A stretch of 64,000 nucleotides of DNA from Sedimentitalea nanhaiensis DSM 24252 (GCF_000473225.1 NZ_KI421509.1:2577741-2641740), one strand, 5' to 3'. Shown: positions 1-8,655, counted from the first letter of the stretch. Numbers and translations: made by a program. Notes: a model not told the origin generated them from the sequence alone.

Positions 1-591
1 GACACGCCGCAGATGCCGCTGAATGCCTATGGTGCCAGCAAACGGGCGATCGAGGATATTCTGCGCGATTTCGAGGCGGCATATGGGTTGCGCAGCGTGA
101 TCTTTCGCTATTTCAACGTGGCCGGCGCCGACCCCGAGGGCGAAGTGGGCGAATTCCACCGCCCGGAAACCCATCTGGTGCCGCTGATGCTGGATGCAAT
201 CGACGGCAAGCGCGATGCGCTGACGGTGTTCGGCACCGATTACGACACGCCCGACGGCACCTGCATCCGCGATTATGTGCATGTCTGCGATCTGGTGGAC
301 GCGCATGTTCTGGGGTTGAAATGGCTGCGGGATGGCAAGGGCAGTCGGGTGTTCAACCTGGGCACCGGCAGCGGGTTTTCGGTGCGCGAGGTGATCGACC
401 AGTCCCGCAGCGTAACCAATCGCGAGGTGCCCTTTGTGATCGGGCCGCGCCGGGGCGGGGATTGTACAAAGCTGGTATCGGGTTCGGTCCGGGCAGAACG
501 CGAACTGGGCTGGTCGCCGTCGCGTTCGACGCTGGGCCGGATGATCGCTGATGCCTGGCGCTGGCATCAGTCGGGGCATTACGAAAGCTGA
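1..591 (+). CDS. galE: UDP-glucose 4-epimerase, 3' part (start lies before the window)
   Basis: The frame is already open at base 1, so this is the C-terminal ~196 residues of a protein normally about 330 long. GalE interconverts UDP-glucose and UDP-galactose in the cytoplasm and feeds surface polysaccharide synthesis. The short-chain dehydrogenase catalytic pair is visible in YGASK (Tyr and Lys about 10 and 14 residues into the fragment). Downstream are FRYFNVAGAD, a GalE-typical substrate-loop motif, and RDYVHVCDL. The glycosyltransferase genes start only 4 bases after its stop, so it probably heads or belongs to that polysaccharide operon. A related UDP-hexose epimerase cannot be excluded without the N-terminus. 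Confidence 0.9.
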   Translation, partial: DTPQMPLNAYGASKRAIEDILRDFEAAYGLRSVIFRYFNVAGADPEGEVGEFHRPETHLVPLMLDAIDGKRDALTVFGTDYDTPDGTCIRDYVHVCDLVDAHVLGLKWLRDGKGSRVFNLGTGSGFSVREVIDQSRSVTNREVPFVIGPRRGGDCTKLVSGSVRAERELGWSPSRSTLGRMIADAWRWHQSGHYES

Positions 592-595
592 CGGG

Positions 596-1636
596 ATGAT
601 GCCACAGCCCGCCGCCGCGATGCCGTCGCTGACCGCCTGGGAGGCCTACCGGATGCGGTGGAAACGGCGGCGGCTGTTGTGGCGGTCCTGGCGCGGCCGC
701 CATCAGCTGCGTGCGGTGACGGACCGGACCGATCGGATTGGGCCGGGCGATATTCTGGCGGTGTCGGTGATGCGCAACGAGATCGGCCGCTTGCTATTTT
801 TCCTGTCGCACTACCGCCGTATTGGCGTCGGGCACTTCCTGATCGTGGACAATGACAGCGACGATGGCAGCGCTGAGTTGCTGGCCGCGCAGCCGGATGT
901 TTCGGTGTGGCACACGCCGCACAGTTATCGCGATGCGCGGTTCGGGCTGGACTGGCTGACATGGTTGCAGATGCGATACGCCCACGATCATTGGTGCCTG
1001 ATGACCGATGCGGACGAGCTGTTGATCTATGCGCATCATGACAGTCGCGGGTTGGGAGCGCTGACAGATTGGCTGCAGGCGCAGGGGCAGGATAGTTTTG
1101 GCGCGATAATGCTGGACCTGTTTCCCAAGGGGCGGCTGGGGGCTGCGACCCATGTGCCGGGGCAAAACCCGGTCGAGAGCCTGAACTGGTTCGATCCGGG
1201 TCCGTACCGCGCCCAGCGGCAACGCCCGATGGGCAATCTGTGGCTGCAGGGCGGCACGCGGGAGCGGGTATTCTTTGCCGATCAGCCGCAGCGCGCACCG
1301 ACCCTGAACAAGTTGCCTCTGGTGCGGTGGAACCGGCGGTACGCCTATGTCAATTCCAGCCATGCGCTGCTGCCGCCGCAGCTGAACCAGACCTATGACG
1401 GGCCTGGGGGGACGCAGCCTTCGGGTGTGCTGTTGCACAGCAAGTTTCTGCCCGAGGCCGTCGACAGGGCCGTGATTGAAAAGCAGCGCCAACAGCACTT
1501 CCACAACCCGCCCCGGTTTGACGACTATTACGACAAGCTGGCGAATGACCCCGACCTTTGGCATCCGGGCGCGCAGCGGTTGCGGGATTGGCGACAACTG
1601 GTGGCGTTGGGGCTGATGAAAACCGGCGCGTGGTAA
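596..1636 (+). CDS. Family-2-like glycosyltransferase (first of a tandem pair)
   Basis: 346 residues from the ATG 4 bases after galE. A frame-open ATG at 551 would lie inside galE, and a third ATG at 620 is possible. The motifs are those of the GT-A 'glycosyl transferase family 2' group: SVMRNE near the start of the fold, then VDNDSDDGS, then the metal/nucleotide-binding DADEL. It should move a sugar from a nucleotide sugar onto a surface glycan; donor and acceptor are unknown. The N-terminus is strongly basic (RMRWKRRRLLWRSWR), which could hold it to the membrane. It is a clear paralogue of the next gene: same order, length and motifs, including the shared WGTSR-free region around GNLW(L/I)QGG and LPLVRW/IPLVKW. 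No signal peptide. Confidence 0.8.
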   Translation: MMPQPAAAMPSLTAWEAYRMRWKRRRLLWRSWRGRHQLRAVTDRTDRIGPGDILAVSVMRNEIGRLLFFLSHYRRIGVGHFLIVDNDSDDGSAELLAAQPDVSVWHTPHSYRDARFGLDWLTWLQMRYAHDHWCLMTDADELLIYAHHDSRGLGALTDWLQAQGQDSFGAIMLDLFPKGRLGAATHVPGQNPVESLNWFDPGPYRAQRQRPMGNLWLQGGTRERVFFADQPQRAPTLNKLPLVRWNRRYAYVNSSHALLPPQLNQTYDGPGGTQPSGVLLHSKFLPEAVDRAVIEKQRQQHFHNPPRFDDYYDKLANDPDLWHPGAQRLRDWRQLVALGLMKTGAW

Positions 1637-1818
1637 AGGCAACAGGCCAGAACCCGGTAACAATTCCCCCTTGCCTTGTAACGCTTTCTAAATTTTATGC
1701 TTTGTACAAGGGGCGGGTGCCATTTTGTGCATCACGGTTGCGGGTGCTTTGACAGCCGCACCAAAATACAGCGGCGTACAATTTTCTATGTGGCCTTATC
1801 TGGCGGGGTTAGTGCGAG

Positions 1819-2829
1819 TTGAGCCTTTGGGAGTCTTATCAGATGCGGGTGCGGCGGCGGCGCCGTCTGTTGCGTGCCGCGTGGAAATCCAGAGAGCTGC
1901 AGGCAGTGCAAGACCGCACCGGACGGATCCGACCCGGTGATGTTCTGTTGTTCAGCACGGTGCGGAACGAGCATATCCGACTACCCTATTTCCTGAATTA
2001 CTATCGCGATCTGGGCGTCGATCACTTTCTGTTCGTGGACAATGGCAGCGACGATGGCACCGGCGATTTTCTGGCCCAGCAGACGGATGTGTCGTTGTGG
2101 CAAACCGATGGCAGCTATGCGGGCGCGACCTTTGGCGTGGATTGGCAGAACGGATTGCTGCGCAGATATGGCAACGGCCACTGGACGCTGATGGTCGATC
2201 CGGATGAATTTCTGGTCTATCCGTTCTGTGATACCCGACCGATCCGGGCCTTGACCGACTGGCTGGACGATTCCGCGCTTCGCAGTTTCAGTGCCATGCT
2301 GCTGGATATGTATCCCAGGGGGCGCCTCGACGAACATCCCTATGCAACCGGGCAGGATCCGTTCGAAATCGCCGCGTGGTTCGACAGCGGCAACTATACG
2401 CTGAAGAAGAACCCGGTTTATGGCAATTTGTGGATTCAGGGTGGTCCGCGCGGTCGGATGTTCTTTGCCGACAGCCCGGAAAAAGCCCCGGCTTTGAACA
2501 AGATTCCGCTGGTGAAATGGCACTGGCGGTATGCCTATGTCAGCTCGACCCATGCGCTGCTGCCGCGCGGGCTGAACCATGTCTTTGAAGACTGGGGCGG
2601 GGAGAAGGCCAGCGGTGTGCTGCTGCATGCCAAGTTTCTGGATACATTTGCGCAAAAGGCGACCGAAGAGCTGGAGCGCAACGCGCATTATGCCGAATCT
2701 TCAGAGTATCAGGCCTATGCCAGCCGACTGAAAGCGCATCCCGATCTGTGGTGCAAATGGAGCGAAAAATACCGCAACTGGCATCAGCTTGAGGATCTGG
2801 GGCTGATCTCTAAAGGGAACTGGGCATGA
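1819..2829 (+). CDS. Family-2-like glycosyltransferase (second of a tandem pair)
   Basis: 336 residues if it starts at TTG 1819. The next in-frame ATG is at 1843 (eight residues in), and both leave the fold intact. The motifs match the preceding paralogue position for position: STVRNE, VDNGSDDGT, DPDEF, GNLWIQGG, YVSSTHALLP. The 182-bp gap before it is relatively AT-rich and has no ORF, so it may hold a separate promoter. Its stop overlaps the next gene as ATGA, indicating coupled translation. Probable role: transfer of a sugar in synthesis of an extracellular or LPS-linked glycan. The pair most simply reflects a tandem duplication followed by change of specificity; the sequence does not reveal the substrate. 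Confidence 0.8.
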   Translation: MSLWESYQMRVRRRRRLLRAAWKSRELQAVQDRTGRIRPGDVLLFSTVRNEHIRLPYFLNYYRDLGVDHFLFVDNGSDDGTGDFLAQQTDVSLWQTDGSYAGATFGVDWQNGLLRRYGNGHWTLMVDPDEFLVYPFCDTRPIRALTDWLDDSALRSFSAMLLDMYPRGRLDEHPYATGQDPFEIAAWFDSGNYTLKKNPVYGNLWIQGGPRGRMFFADSPEKAPALNKIPLVKWHWRYAYVSSTHALLPRGLNHVFEDWGGEKASGVLLHAKFLDTFAQKATEELERNAHYAESSEYQAYASRLKAHPDLWCKWSEKYRNWHQLEDLGLISKGNWA

Positions 2830-4523
2830 GCGTCGGAATTGCCATGCTGGTGCATCGCGATCTGGAACGCGCCGAGCAGGTGGCGCGGCACTGGACCGCG
2901 GGCGGTTGCCCGGTGGTGCTGCATGTGGACAGCAATGTGCCGCGCGCACAATTTCAGGCTTTTCACGATACGCTTGCCGACGATCCGCTGGTGCGGTTCT
3001 GCGAACGGCATCGCTGTGAGTGGGGCACCTGGGGAATTGTTGCGGCCTCGCAGTCGGCTTCGGCGATGATGTTGGACAGCTTTGCCGGCGTGCATCACGT
3101 CTATCTGGCCTCGGGGTCCTGTCTGCCGCTGCGTCCGGTACGGGAGCTGGTCGCGTATCTGGCTGCACGTCCGCGCACCGATTTTATTGAGAGCGCAACG
3201 ACATCGGATGTTTCGTGGACGGTGGGCGGGCTGGACATCGAACGGTTCACCTTGCGGTTTCCTTTTTCGTGGAAGAAGAACCGCCGCCTGTTTGACCGTT
3301 ATGTTCAGCTGCAACGCCGCCTTCGGGTGCGGCGGCGGATTCCCGAAGAGTTGGTGCCGCATATGGGCAGCCAGTGGTGGTGTCTGACCCGCCAGACCCT
3401 GTCGGCGATCCTGCAGGACCCGGAACGCAGCCGGTATGAGCGTTACTTTCGACGCGTTTGGATTCCGGATGAAAGCTATTACCAGACTCTGGCGCGGCGC
3501 TATTCCAGCAATATTGAAAGCCGGTCTCTGACCCTGTCCAAGTTCGATCATCAGGGCAAGCCGCATGTGTTCTATGACGATCACCTGCAATTGCTGCGGC
3601 GGTCGGACTGTTTCGTGGCGCGCAAGATCTGGCCCGGCGCAGGCCGGTTGTACGAGGCGTTCCTGACCGGCAGGGCGGGCGCGATGACACCGGCCGAACC
3701 GATGCCGGGCAAGATCGACCGCGTTTTTGCTAGAGCTGCCGAGCGGCGCACGCGCGGGCGACCGGGCCTGTACATGCACAGCCGGATGCCGCGTCCGGGG
3801 CGCGAGCATGGCGTGACCGCAGGCCCATATTCGGTGTTTCAGGGTTTTGTGGATCTGTTTGCCGATTTCGAACGCTGGCTGGCCAAGGGAACCAAGGCCC
3901 GGGTGCATGGGCATCTGTTTGCGCCGGAAGGTGCGGCATTTTCAGGGCGCGAGGCGGTGTTTACCGGCGGGCTGTGTGCAGGGGCGATGCAGCGCGATTA
4001 CGCGCCGCAATCCTTTCTGACCAATCTGATCTGGAATACCCGCGGCGAGCGGCAATGTTTCCAGTTCGGCCCTGCTGACAATCAGGGGATCGCCGGCCTG
4101 ATGGCGCGGGATCCGAATGCACAGATTTCGGTCATTTCAGGTGCCTGGGCGGTGCCGTTGTTTCGGTCCAACCGAAATTTTGCCGATCTTCGCAAAGAGG
4201 CCGCGCGCCTGCAGAAGATCGAGCGCAGACATCTTGCGCTCTTGCGGGCCGCTGAAACCAAAGCCAGGGTTCGCATCTGGACGCTGGCCGAATTCATCGA
4301 GGCGCCGATGGAGCATCTGCAGCAGATCACCGATGAGATCTGTCCCGAACGTCGGAAAGGGCTGGCGGAGGCGCCGACAATGAATGATCTGGCGGGATTC
4401 GGCCAATTTCTGCAAAACCTCAAGAACCAGGGAATGCATCCGCATCTGATGGGCGATTTCCCGACCAAGACGGTGCCGGTCAATCCTCCGACAGCGGTTC
4501 GCAAACCCTATCTGGTGCGGTAG
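2826..4523 (+). CDS. Core-2/I-branching-type beta-1,6-N-acetylglucosaminyltransferase with C-terminal extension
   Basis: 565 residues. The first ~290 resemble GT14 (Core-2/I-branching) enzymes: GIAMLVHRD at the start, the acceptor-loop motif YLASGSCLPLRP, MGSQWWCLTR and the late RRVWIPDESYYQTL. In this family the Ser/Cys-rich 'SG.(C/D).PL' loop and the W-(I/V)-PDE segment form the active site. From ~residue 290 to the end is a second region of no function I know; I believe Roseobacter homologues carry a domain called DUF5928 here, but I could not check. The start is coupled to the gene before it by ATGA, and the sulfotransferase follows after 6 bases. Expected to branch or extend a glycan; specificity is inferred only from the family. 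Confidence 0.7.
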   Translation: MSVGIAMLVHRDLERAEQVARHWTAGGCPVVLHVDSNVPRAQFQAFHDTLADDPLVRFCERHRCEWGTWGIVAASQSASAMMLDSFAGVHHVYLASGSCLPLRPVRELVAYLAARPRTDFIESATTSDVSWTVGGLDIERFTLRFPFSWKKNRRLFDRYVQLQRRLRVRRRIPEELVPHMGSQWWCLTRQTLSAILQDPERSRYERYFRRVWIPDESYYQTLARRYSSNIESRSLTLSKFDHQGKPHVFYDDHLQLLRRSDCFVARKIWPGAGRLYEAFLTGRAGAMTPAEPMPGKIDRVFARAAERRTRGRPGLYMHSRMPRPGREHGVTAGPYSVFQGFVDLFADFERWLAKGTKARVHGHLFAPEGAAFSGREAVFTGGLCAGAMQRDYAPQSFLTNLIWNTRGERQCFQFGPADNQGIAGLMARDPNAQISVISGAWAVPLFRSNRNFADLRKEAARLQKIERRHLALLRAAETKARVRIWTLAEFIEAPMEHLQQITDEICPERRKGLAEAPTMNDLAGFGQFLQNLKNQGMHPHLMGDFPTKTVPVNPPTAVRKPYLVR

Positions 4524-4529
4524 GCGGGG

Positions 4530-5963
4530 ATGTCCGGGCCTTTCGATTATTTCGTACTGTTCGCCGAGATGCGCACCGGGTCGAATTTTCTTGAATCCAA
4601 CCTGAATGCGCTGGGCGATGTGGCCTGTTTTGGAGAAGCGTTCAATCCGCATTTCATCGGCTATCCCAACCGGGCCGAAATCCTGGGCATCACCCGCGAA
4701 GAACGCGACGCAGCGCCTGAAAAACTGATCGCGGCGATTCGGGATGTGCCCGGCACGCTTGGCGGATTTCGGTACTTTCACGATCATGACCCGCGGGTGC
4801 TGGACCGGGTGCTGAACGATCCGCGCTGCGGCAAGATCGTCCTGACCAGAAACCCGCTCGACAGCTATGTGTCGTGGAACATCGCCAGGGCCACGGGGCA
4901 ATGGAAGCTGACCAATGTCAAGCGCCGCAAGGATGCAAGGGTCGCGTTCGACCCGATTGAATTTTCCCGGCATGTGCAGGACTTGCAGGCGTTTCAGGTC
5001 ACGCTTCTGAACCGTTTGCAGCGTAGCGGGCAGACGGGCTTTTATGTCGCATACGAAGACCTGCAGGATGTCGCCGTGATGAACGGGCTGGCCCGTTGGC
5101 TGGGCGCGGTCGATCGGCTTGAGCGATTGGACACGTCGCTGAAGCGGCAGAATCCGGGTGCCATCGGGGATAAGGTGTCGAACCCGGAAGAGATGGCCGC
5201 GGCGCTGGGCGGGTTGGACCGGTTCAACCTGACACGCACGCCCAGCTTTGAACCCCGGCGCGGGGCGGCGATACCTTTTCAAGTGGCAGCGGCGCAGACG
5301 CCGCTGTTGTACATGCCGGTGCGCGGCGGACCAGAAGCCGCGATTGCGCGTTGGCTGGCCGCGCTGGATGGCGGGTCGGTGGCGGATCTGACGACGGGCA
5401 TGAACCAGAAACGGCTGCGCCAATGGAAGCGCAAACACCCCAACCACCGCAGCTTTACCGTATTGCGCCACCCTTTGGCGCGGGCGCATGCGGTGTTCTG
5501 TTCCTGTATCCTGAGCACTGAAAAGGTCGAATTTTCCCAGATCCGTGAAACCCTGCGGAGCCGGTTCAGGCTGAAGATTCCGAAAGGCGATGTGGGCACC
5601 GGATACACTGTGCAGCAGCACCGCGCCGCGTTCGAGGCCTTTCTGGAGTTCGCGCGAGCCAGCATATCCGGGCAGACCGCGATTCGGTTGAATGCGGCCT
5701 GGGCGACGCAATCGTCCGCATTGGCCGGATTCTCCGGTTTTGCGCAGCCTGACTTTGTTCTGCGCGAGGAGGAACTACCCGAGATGGTACAGGTTTTGGC
5801 GCGCCTGGTGGGGCGGGACGTGGCGCCACCCGTTCCCGAAACGCCGCAGGATACGCCATTTGCCCTGAGCGATATCCATGATCAGGCGCTCGAAGCGCTG
5901 GTGGCGGATGTCTATCAGCGCGATTACATGATGTTCGGATTCGGCCCGTGGCGGGCAGCCTGA
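4530..5963 (+). CDS. Double-domain sulfotransferase family protein (NodH/Stf0-like)
   Basis: 477 residues. The N-terminal half has both PAPS-binding motifs of sulfotransferases: EMRTGSNFLESNL at residues 13-25 (5'-phosphosulfate loop) and KIVLTRNPLDSYVSW at 102-116 (3'-phosphate binding Arg/Ser). The C-terminal half (~270-477) repeats the plan weakly: a PLLYMPV strand and VLRHPLARAHAVF near 312 look like a second, degenerate 3'-phosphate motif without an obvious 5' loop. That C-terminal plan is typical of sulfotransferase-family/DUF sequences in Roseobacters. It is last in the glycosyltransferase series, so sulfation of the same glycan is the simplest reading. Which domain is active cannot be told from sequence. 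Confidence 0.75.
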   Translation: MSGPFDYFVLFAEMRTGSNFLESNLNALGDVACFGEAFNPHFIGYPNRAEILGITREERDAAPEKLIAAIRDVPGTLGGFRYFHDHDPRVLDRVLNDPRCGKIVLTRNPLDSYVSWNIARATGQWKLTNVKRRKDARVAFDPIEFSRHVQDLQAFQVTLLNRLQRSGQTGFYVAYEDLQDVAVMNGLARWLGAVDRLERLDTSLKRQNPGAIGDKVSNPEEMAAALGGLDRFNLTRTPSFEPRRGAAIPFQVAAAQTPLLYMPVRGGPEAAIARWLAALDGGSVADLTTGMNQKRLRQWKRKHPNHRSFTVLRHPLARAHAVFCSCILSTEKVEFSQIRETLRSRFRLKIPKGDVGTGYTVQQHRAAFEAFLEFARASISGQTAIRLNAAWATQSSALAGFSGFAQPDFVLREEELPEMVQVLARLVGRDVAPPVPETPQDTPFALSDIHDQALEALVADVYQRDYMMFGFGPWRAA

Positions 5964-6044
5964 CGCGTTTTGACCTGAAGCTGACGCACTTGTCGCTTCC
6001 ACACGCCGTTGGCTCGAACGTGAATTGCGATGTTTGACGCTCCG

Positions 6045-6070
6045 GGCCAAAGCCGAAACGCTTTAGGGCC
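6045..6070. terminator. Weak hairpin between two convergent genes
   Basis: GGCC-AAAGC, loop CGAAAC, GCTTT then a two-base bulge and GGCC. It lies in the 116-bp gap between the sulfotransferase and ptsN, which end toward each other. There is no T run, so termination is only suggested by position. Confidence 0.25.
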
Positions 6071-6079
6071 GCAAGTGGC

Positions 6080-6544
6080 TCAGGCGGCCTGAGTCGATTG
6101 TGCTTCGGTTAGGAGCGCATACAGGGTTGTCGGTTCGGGATTGGCGCGCAGTTTCGAACACAGTGCGGGCTCGCGCAGGGTGCGCGAGACCAGGGCCAGA
6201 GCCTTGAGATGCTCGACTCCGGCGTCCTCGGGGGCAAACAGCGCAAAGGCGATATCCACCGGCTGACGGTCCACCGAGCCAAAGTCGATGGGTTTCTCAA
6301 GCATGATGAACACACCGACCACGCGCTCGAGCCCGTCGAGACGGGCATGGGGCAGGGCGACACCATGCCCGACGCCCGTCGGTCCCAGGCTTTCGCGTTC
6401 AAGCAGGGCCTCGACAGTGGCGGAAGCGTCCAGCCCATAGGTGCTGTGTGCGACATCGCCCAGCTCCTGAAACAGGCGCTTTTTGCTGGACGCGGCCGCG
6501 AACACCTTTACCGCTGCGGGCTTGAGGATTCTGGATAGCTCCAT
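6080..6544 (-). CDS. ptsN: Nitrogen-PTS enzyme IIA (PtsN, EIIA-Ntr)
   Basis: 154 residues, the family's normal length. PtsN accepts phosphate from NPr/PtsO and, according to its phosphorylation state, regulates potassium transport, carbon/nitrogen balance and other targets; it does not itself transport sugar. The phosphorylated histidine is His66 in GVALPHARLDGL, in the standard PTS EIIA type-2 context. A good ribosome site (GGAGAG) precedes the ATG. It sits 53 bases downstream of hpf on the same strand, the common proteobacterial order hpf-ptsN. The usual rapZ gene is not next to it; the following gene is convergent. Confidence 0.93.
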   Translation of the reverse strand: MELSRILKPAAVKVFAAASSKKRLFQELGDVAHSTYGLDASATVEALLERESLGPTGVGHGVALPHARLDGLERVVGVFIMLEKPIDFGSVDRQPVDIAFALFAPEDAGVEHLKALALVSRTLREPALCSKLRANPEPTTLYALLTEAQSTQAA

Positions 6545-6597
6545 CTTCGCTCTCTCCTCTGGGGCACCTGACGATGCACAGGATCAATCTGCGGCGA

Positions 6598-7161
6598 TCA
6601 GGGGTCGATCCATCCGATGTTGCCATCGTCGCGGCGGTACACCACGTTCACCCCATTCTTGCCTTCGTTGCGAAAAACCAGGACAGGTGCGCCCGCCAGC
6701 TCCATTTGCATCACCGCTTCGCCCACAGACAACGAAGGTATCTGTGTTTCCATCTCGGCGACGATGATGGGTTGCAGCGAGGCAGGCTCGGCATCCTCGG
6801 CCTGTTCTTCCGAGGCGAGGATATACGAGGACGCTCCGAAGAGTTCAACCGGTTCCGCGCGGTCTTTGTGATGATCTTTCAACCTGCGCTTGTAGCGGCG
6901 CAGTTGCTTTTCCATCTTTTCGGCACAGTTCTCGAACGCGGCATAGATTTCATGCGCATGCGCCCTGGCGGTTGCGTTCAGGCCTGTGGACAGATGAATG
7001 GTTGCCTCGCAGACATATTCGCTGGCCGAGCGGGAAAAGATCACGTTGGCGTCAGTCGGACGCTCCGCGTATTTTTGAACAACAGCGTTCAGTTCGGTTT
7101 GGACATGTGTTTGCAGGGCCTCGCCGATGTCGATCTGTTTTCCGCTGATTTGGTAACGCAT
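6598..7161 (-). CDS. hpf: Ribosome hibernation-promoting factor, long form
   Basis: 187 residues. The N-terminal ~100 residues are the S30AE/YfiA domain that binds the decoding site of idle 30S subunits (MRYQISGKQIDIGEAL start, then ATIHLSTGLNATARAHA). A variable acidic linker follows, then a ~55-residue C-terminal domain (PIIVAEMETQIPSLSVGEAV...NVVYRRDDGNIGWIDP) that dimerises ribosomes into 100S particles. Only the long form has both parts. A strong AGGAG precedes the ATG. It should act in stationary phase or starvation. The 244-bp upstream gap gives it its own promoter (see the dyad at 7334-7354) rather than pure read-through from lptB. Confidence 0.93.
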   Translation of the reverse strand: MRYQISGKQIDIGEALQTHVQTELNAVVQKYAERPTDANVIFSRSASEYVCEATIHLSTGLNATARAHAHEIYAAFENCAEKMEKQLRRYKRRLKDHHKDRAEPVELFGASSYILASEEQAEDAEPASLQPIIVAEMETQIPSLSVGEAVMQMELAGAPVLVFRNEGKNGVNVVYRRDDGNIGWIDP

Positions 7162-7333
7162 ATGTTCTCCTTCACTTGTGTCACCCGGCGCCTTGGCGGG
7201 TCTAGTCCGCGTGGGGTCAACGTCGGATGAGGAAAATTGGCAATGCCCGATGTTGCGTATGGTCCTGGCCTACGCCGAAGGGTCGATCCGAGACTGCATC
7301 AGACGGTGCATGTGCCATGACCCCATTTGAGGC

Positions 7334-7354
7334 GACAGTCAGGGCAACTGTCAA
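7334..7354 (-). promoter_or_regulatory. Dyad overlapping a consensus -35 hexamer upstream of hpf
   Basis: GACAGT, a 7-base spacer, then ACTGTC form a dyad in the 244-bp gap between lptB and hpf. Read on the minus strand it begins with TTGACA (7354-7349), a perfect sigma-70 -35 hexamer pointing at hpf; the -10 region (CTCAAA, 17 bases on) is poor. The start codon is about 190 bases downstream, so the leader would be long. This may be an hpf promoter with an operator over it; this is inference from pattern only. Confidence 0.3.
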
Positions 7355-7405
7355 TGCAAAGCAACGTCATTTTTTTGATTCCGGATGTGTGGGCGGCATG
7401 TCGGC

Positions 7406-8164
7406 TCAGGAAATGCGGAAGTTCTCGCCCAGATAGACGCGGCGCACGTTTTCGTTTTCCACCACTTCGGCCGGAGTTCCGGACATCAGCACCTGGCCAT
7501 CGTGCAGGATATAGGCGCGGTCGACGATTTCCAGTGTTTCGCGCACGTTGTGATCGGTGATCAGCACCCCGATGCCGCGCTTTTTCAGGTCGGCCACCAG
7601 ATGGCGGATATCGCCAACCGAAATCGGATCGACCCCGGCAAAGGGTTCGTCCAACAGCAGATATTTCGGGTCCGCGGCCAGGCAGCGGGCGATTTCCACC
7701 CGGCGGCGTTCGCCGCCCGACAGGGCAAGGGCCGGAGCGCGGCGCAGATGTTCGATCGAGAAATCCGACAGCAGCTCTTCGAGCCGTTCGCGGCGTTTGT
7801 GGTGATCGCGGTGGGTGATGTCGAGAACCGCAGAGATATTGTCTTCGACGCTCAGGCCCCGGAATATCGACATTTCCTGCGGCAGATAGCCGATTCCAAG
7901 CCGCGCGCGGCGATACATCGGCAGCGTGGTTACCGGCTGCCCGTCGATGGTGACGCTGCCGGCTTCGGGAAAAACCAGCCCGGCGATGGCATAGAATGTC
8001 GTGGTCTTGCCCGACCCGTTCGGCCCCAGCAGGGCGGCGACCTGGCCGCGCTCGACCGACATGGTGACATCGCGAATCACCACTTTCTTGCGAAAGGACT
8101 TGCGCAGATGTTCCATGCGCAGGCCGGATGATCCGGTGGTGACGGTCAGGTCGGGCGTATTCAT
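7406..8164 (-). CDS. lptB: LPS export ABC transporter ATPase LptB
   Basis: 252 residues. The motifs are those of an ABC ATPase: Walker A GPNGSGKTTT, signature LSGGERRRVEIAR, Walker B LLLDEPFAGVDPIS and the switch histidine in LITDHNVRETLEI. LptB2 with LptF/LptG extracts LPS from the inner membrane and drives it along the LptC-LptA bridge to LptD/LptE (lptE is at 53541-54026 in this window). The start codon overlaps the lptA stop as ATGA. In many proteobacteria rpoN follows directly; here 244 bp without a gene follow instead. Confidence 0.96.
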   Translation of the reverse strand: MNTPDLTVTTGSSGLRMEHLRKSFRKKVVIRDVTMSVERGQVAALLGPNGSGKTTTFYAIAGLVFPEAGSVTIDGQPVTTLPMYRRARLGIGYLPQEMSIFRGLSVEDNISAVLDITHRDHHKRRERLEELLSDFSIEHLRRAPALALSGGERRRVEIARCLAADPKYLLLDEPFAGVDPISVGDIRHLVADLKKRGIGVLITDHNVRETLEIVDRAYILHDGQVLMSGTPAEVVENENVRRVYLGENFRIS

Positions 8165-8655
8165 TCGTTGTCGTCCGCCTGCAGGATGGTCTTGACCCGG
8201 CCAGCCATATTGGCGGTGCCGGTAGTCAGGTTCACCGTCATCTTGTCAGAGGTCAGCGCGTTTGGACCCTGGGTCAGCAGCACATCGCCCGTCATCACGA
8301 TCACACCGCTGCCGATGCTGTAATCGGCGCGTTCGGCCTGGGCTGCGTCGGGCCCGTTGACCAGGACCACGTCGCCGACAGCCTCGAGCCGTTCGACACC
8401 GCTGTTGTCCTGATTGTAGATCACCAGCACCCGTTTTGCAGACAGGCGCATTTCGCCCTGCCCCACCAGAACATTGCCTTTGAATTCAGCCGAGCCGTCG
8501 GATTGGTTGACATCCAGCGTGTCTGCCGTGACTTCGACCGGAAGAGTCGGGTCGGCCTTGATCGCGCCAAAGGCCACCTTGGTGCCTGTCGCCTGCGCCG
8601 CTGCCACGCCGGGGGCAAGCAGAAGGCACAGGGCAAGGGCGCTAATACGGTTCAC
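8161..8655 (-). CDS. lptA: LPS transport periplasmic bridge protein LptA
   Basis: 164 residues starting at GTG, with a classic signal peptide (MNRISALALCLLLAPGVAAA, cleavage after Ala-x-Ala). The OstA/LptA-fold body has the typical alternation 'ADTLDVNQSDGSAEFKGNVLVGQGEMRLSA' split over short strands. In the periplasm LptA polymerises head to tail to carry LPS from LptC to LptD. It is coupled to lptB by ATGA and lies 3 bases after lptC, so the three genes form one unit. Confidence 0.9.
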   Translation of the reverse strand: MNRISALALCLLLAPGVAAAQATGTKVAFGAIKADPTLPVEVTADTLDVNQSDGSAEFKGNVLVGQGEMRLSAKRVLVIYNQDNSGVERLEAVGDVVLVNGPDAAQAERADYSIGSGVIVMTGDVLLTQGPNALTSDKMTVNLTTGTANMAGRVKTILQADDNE

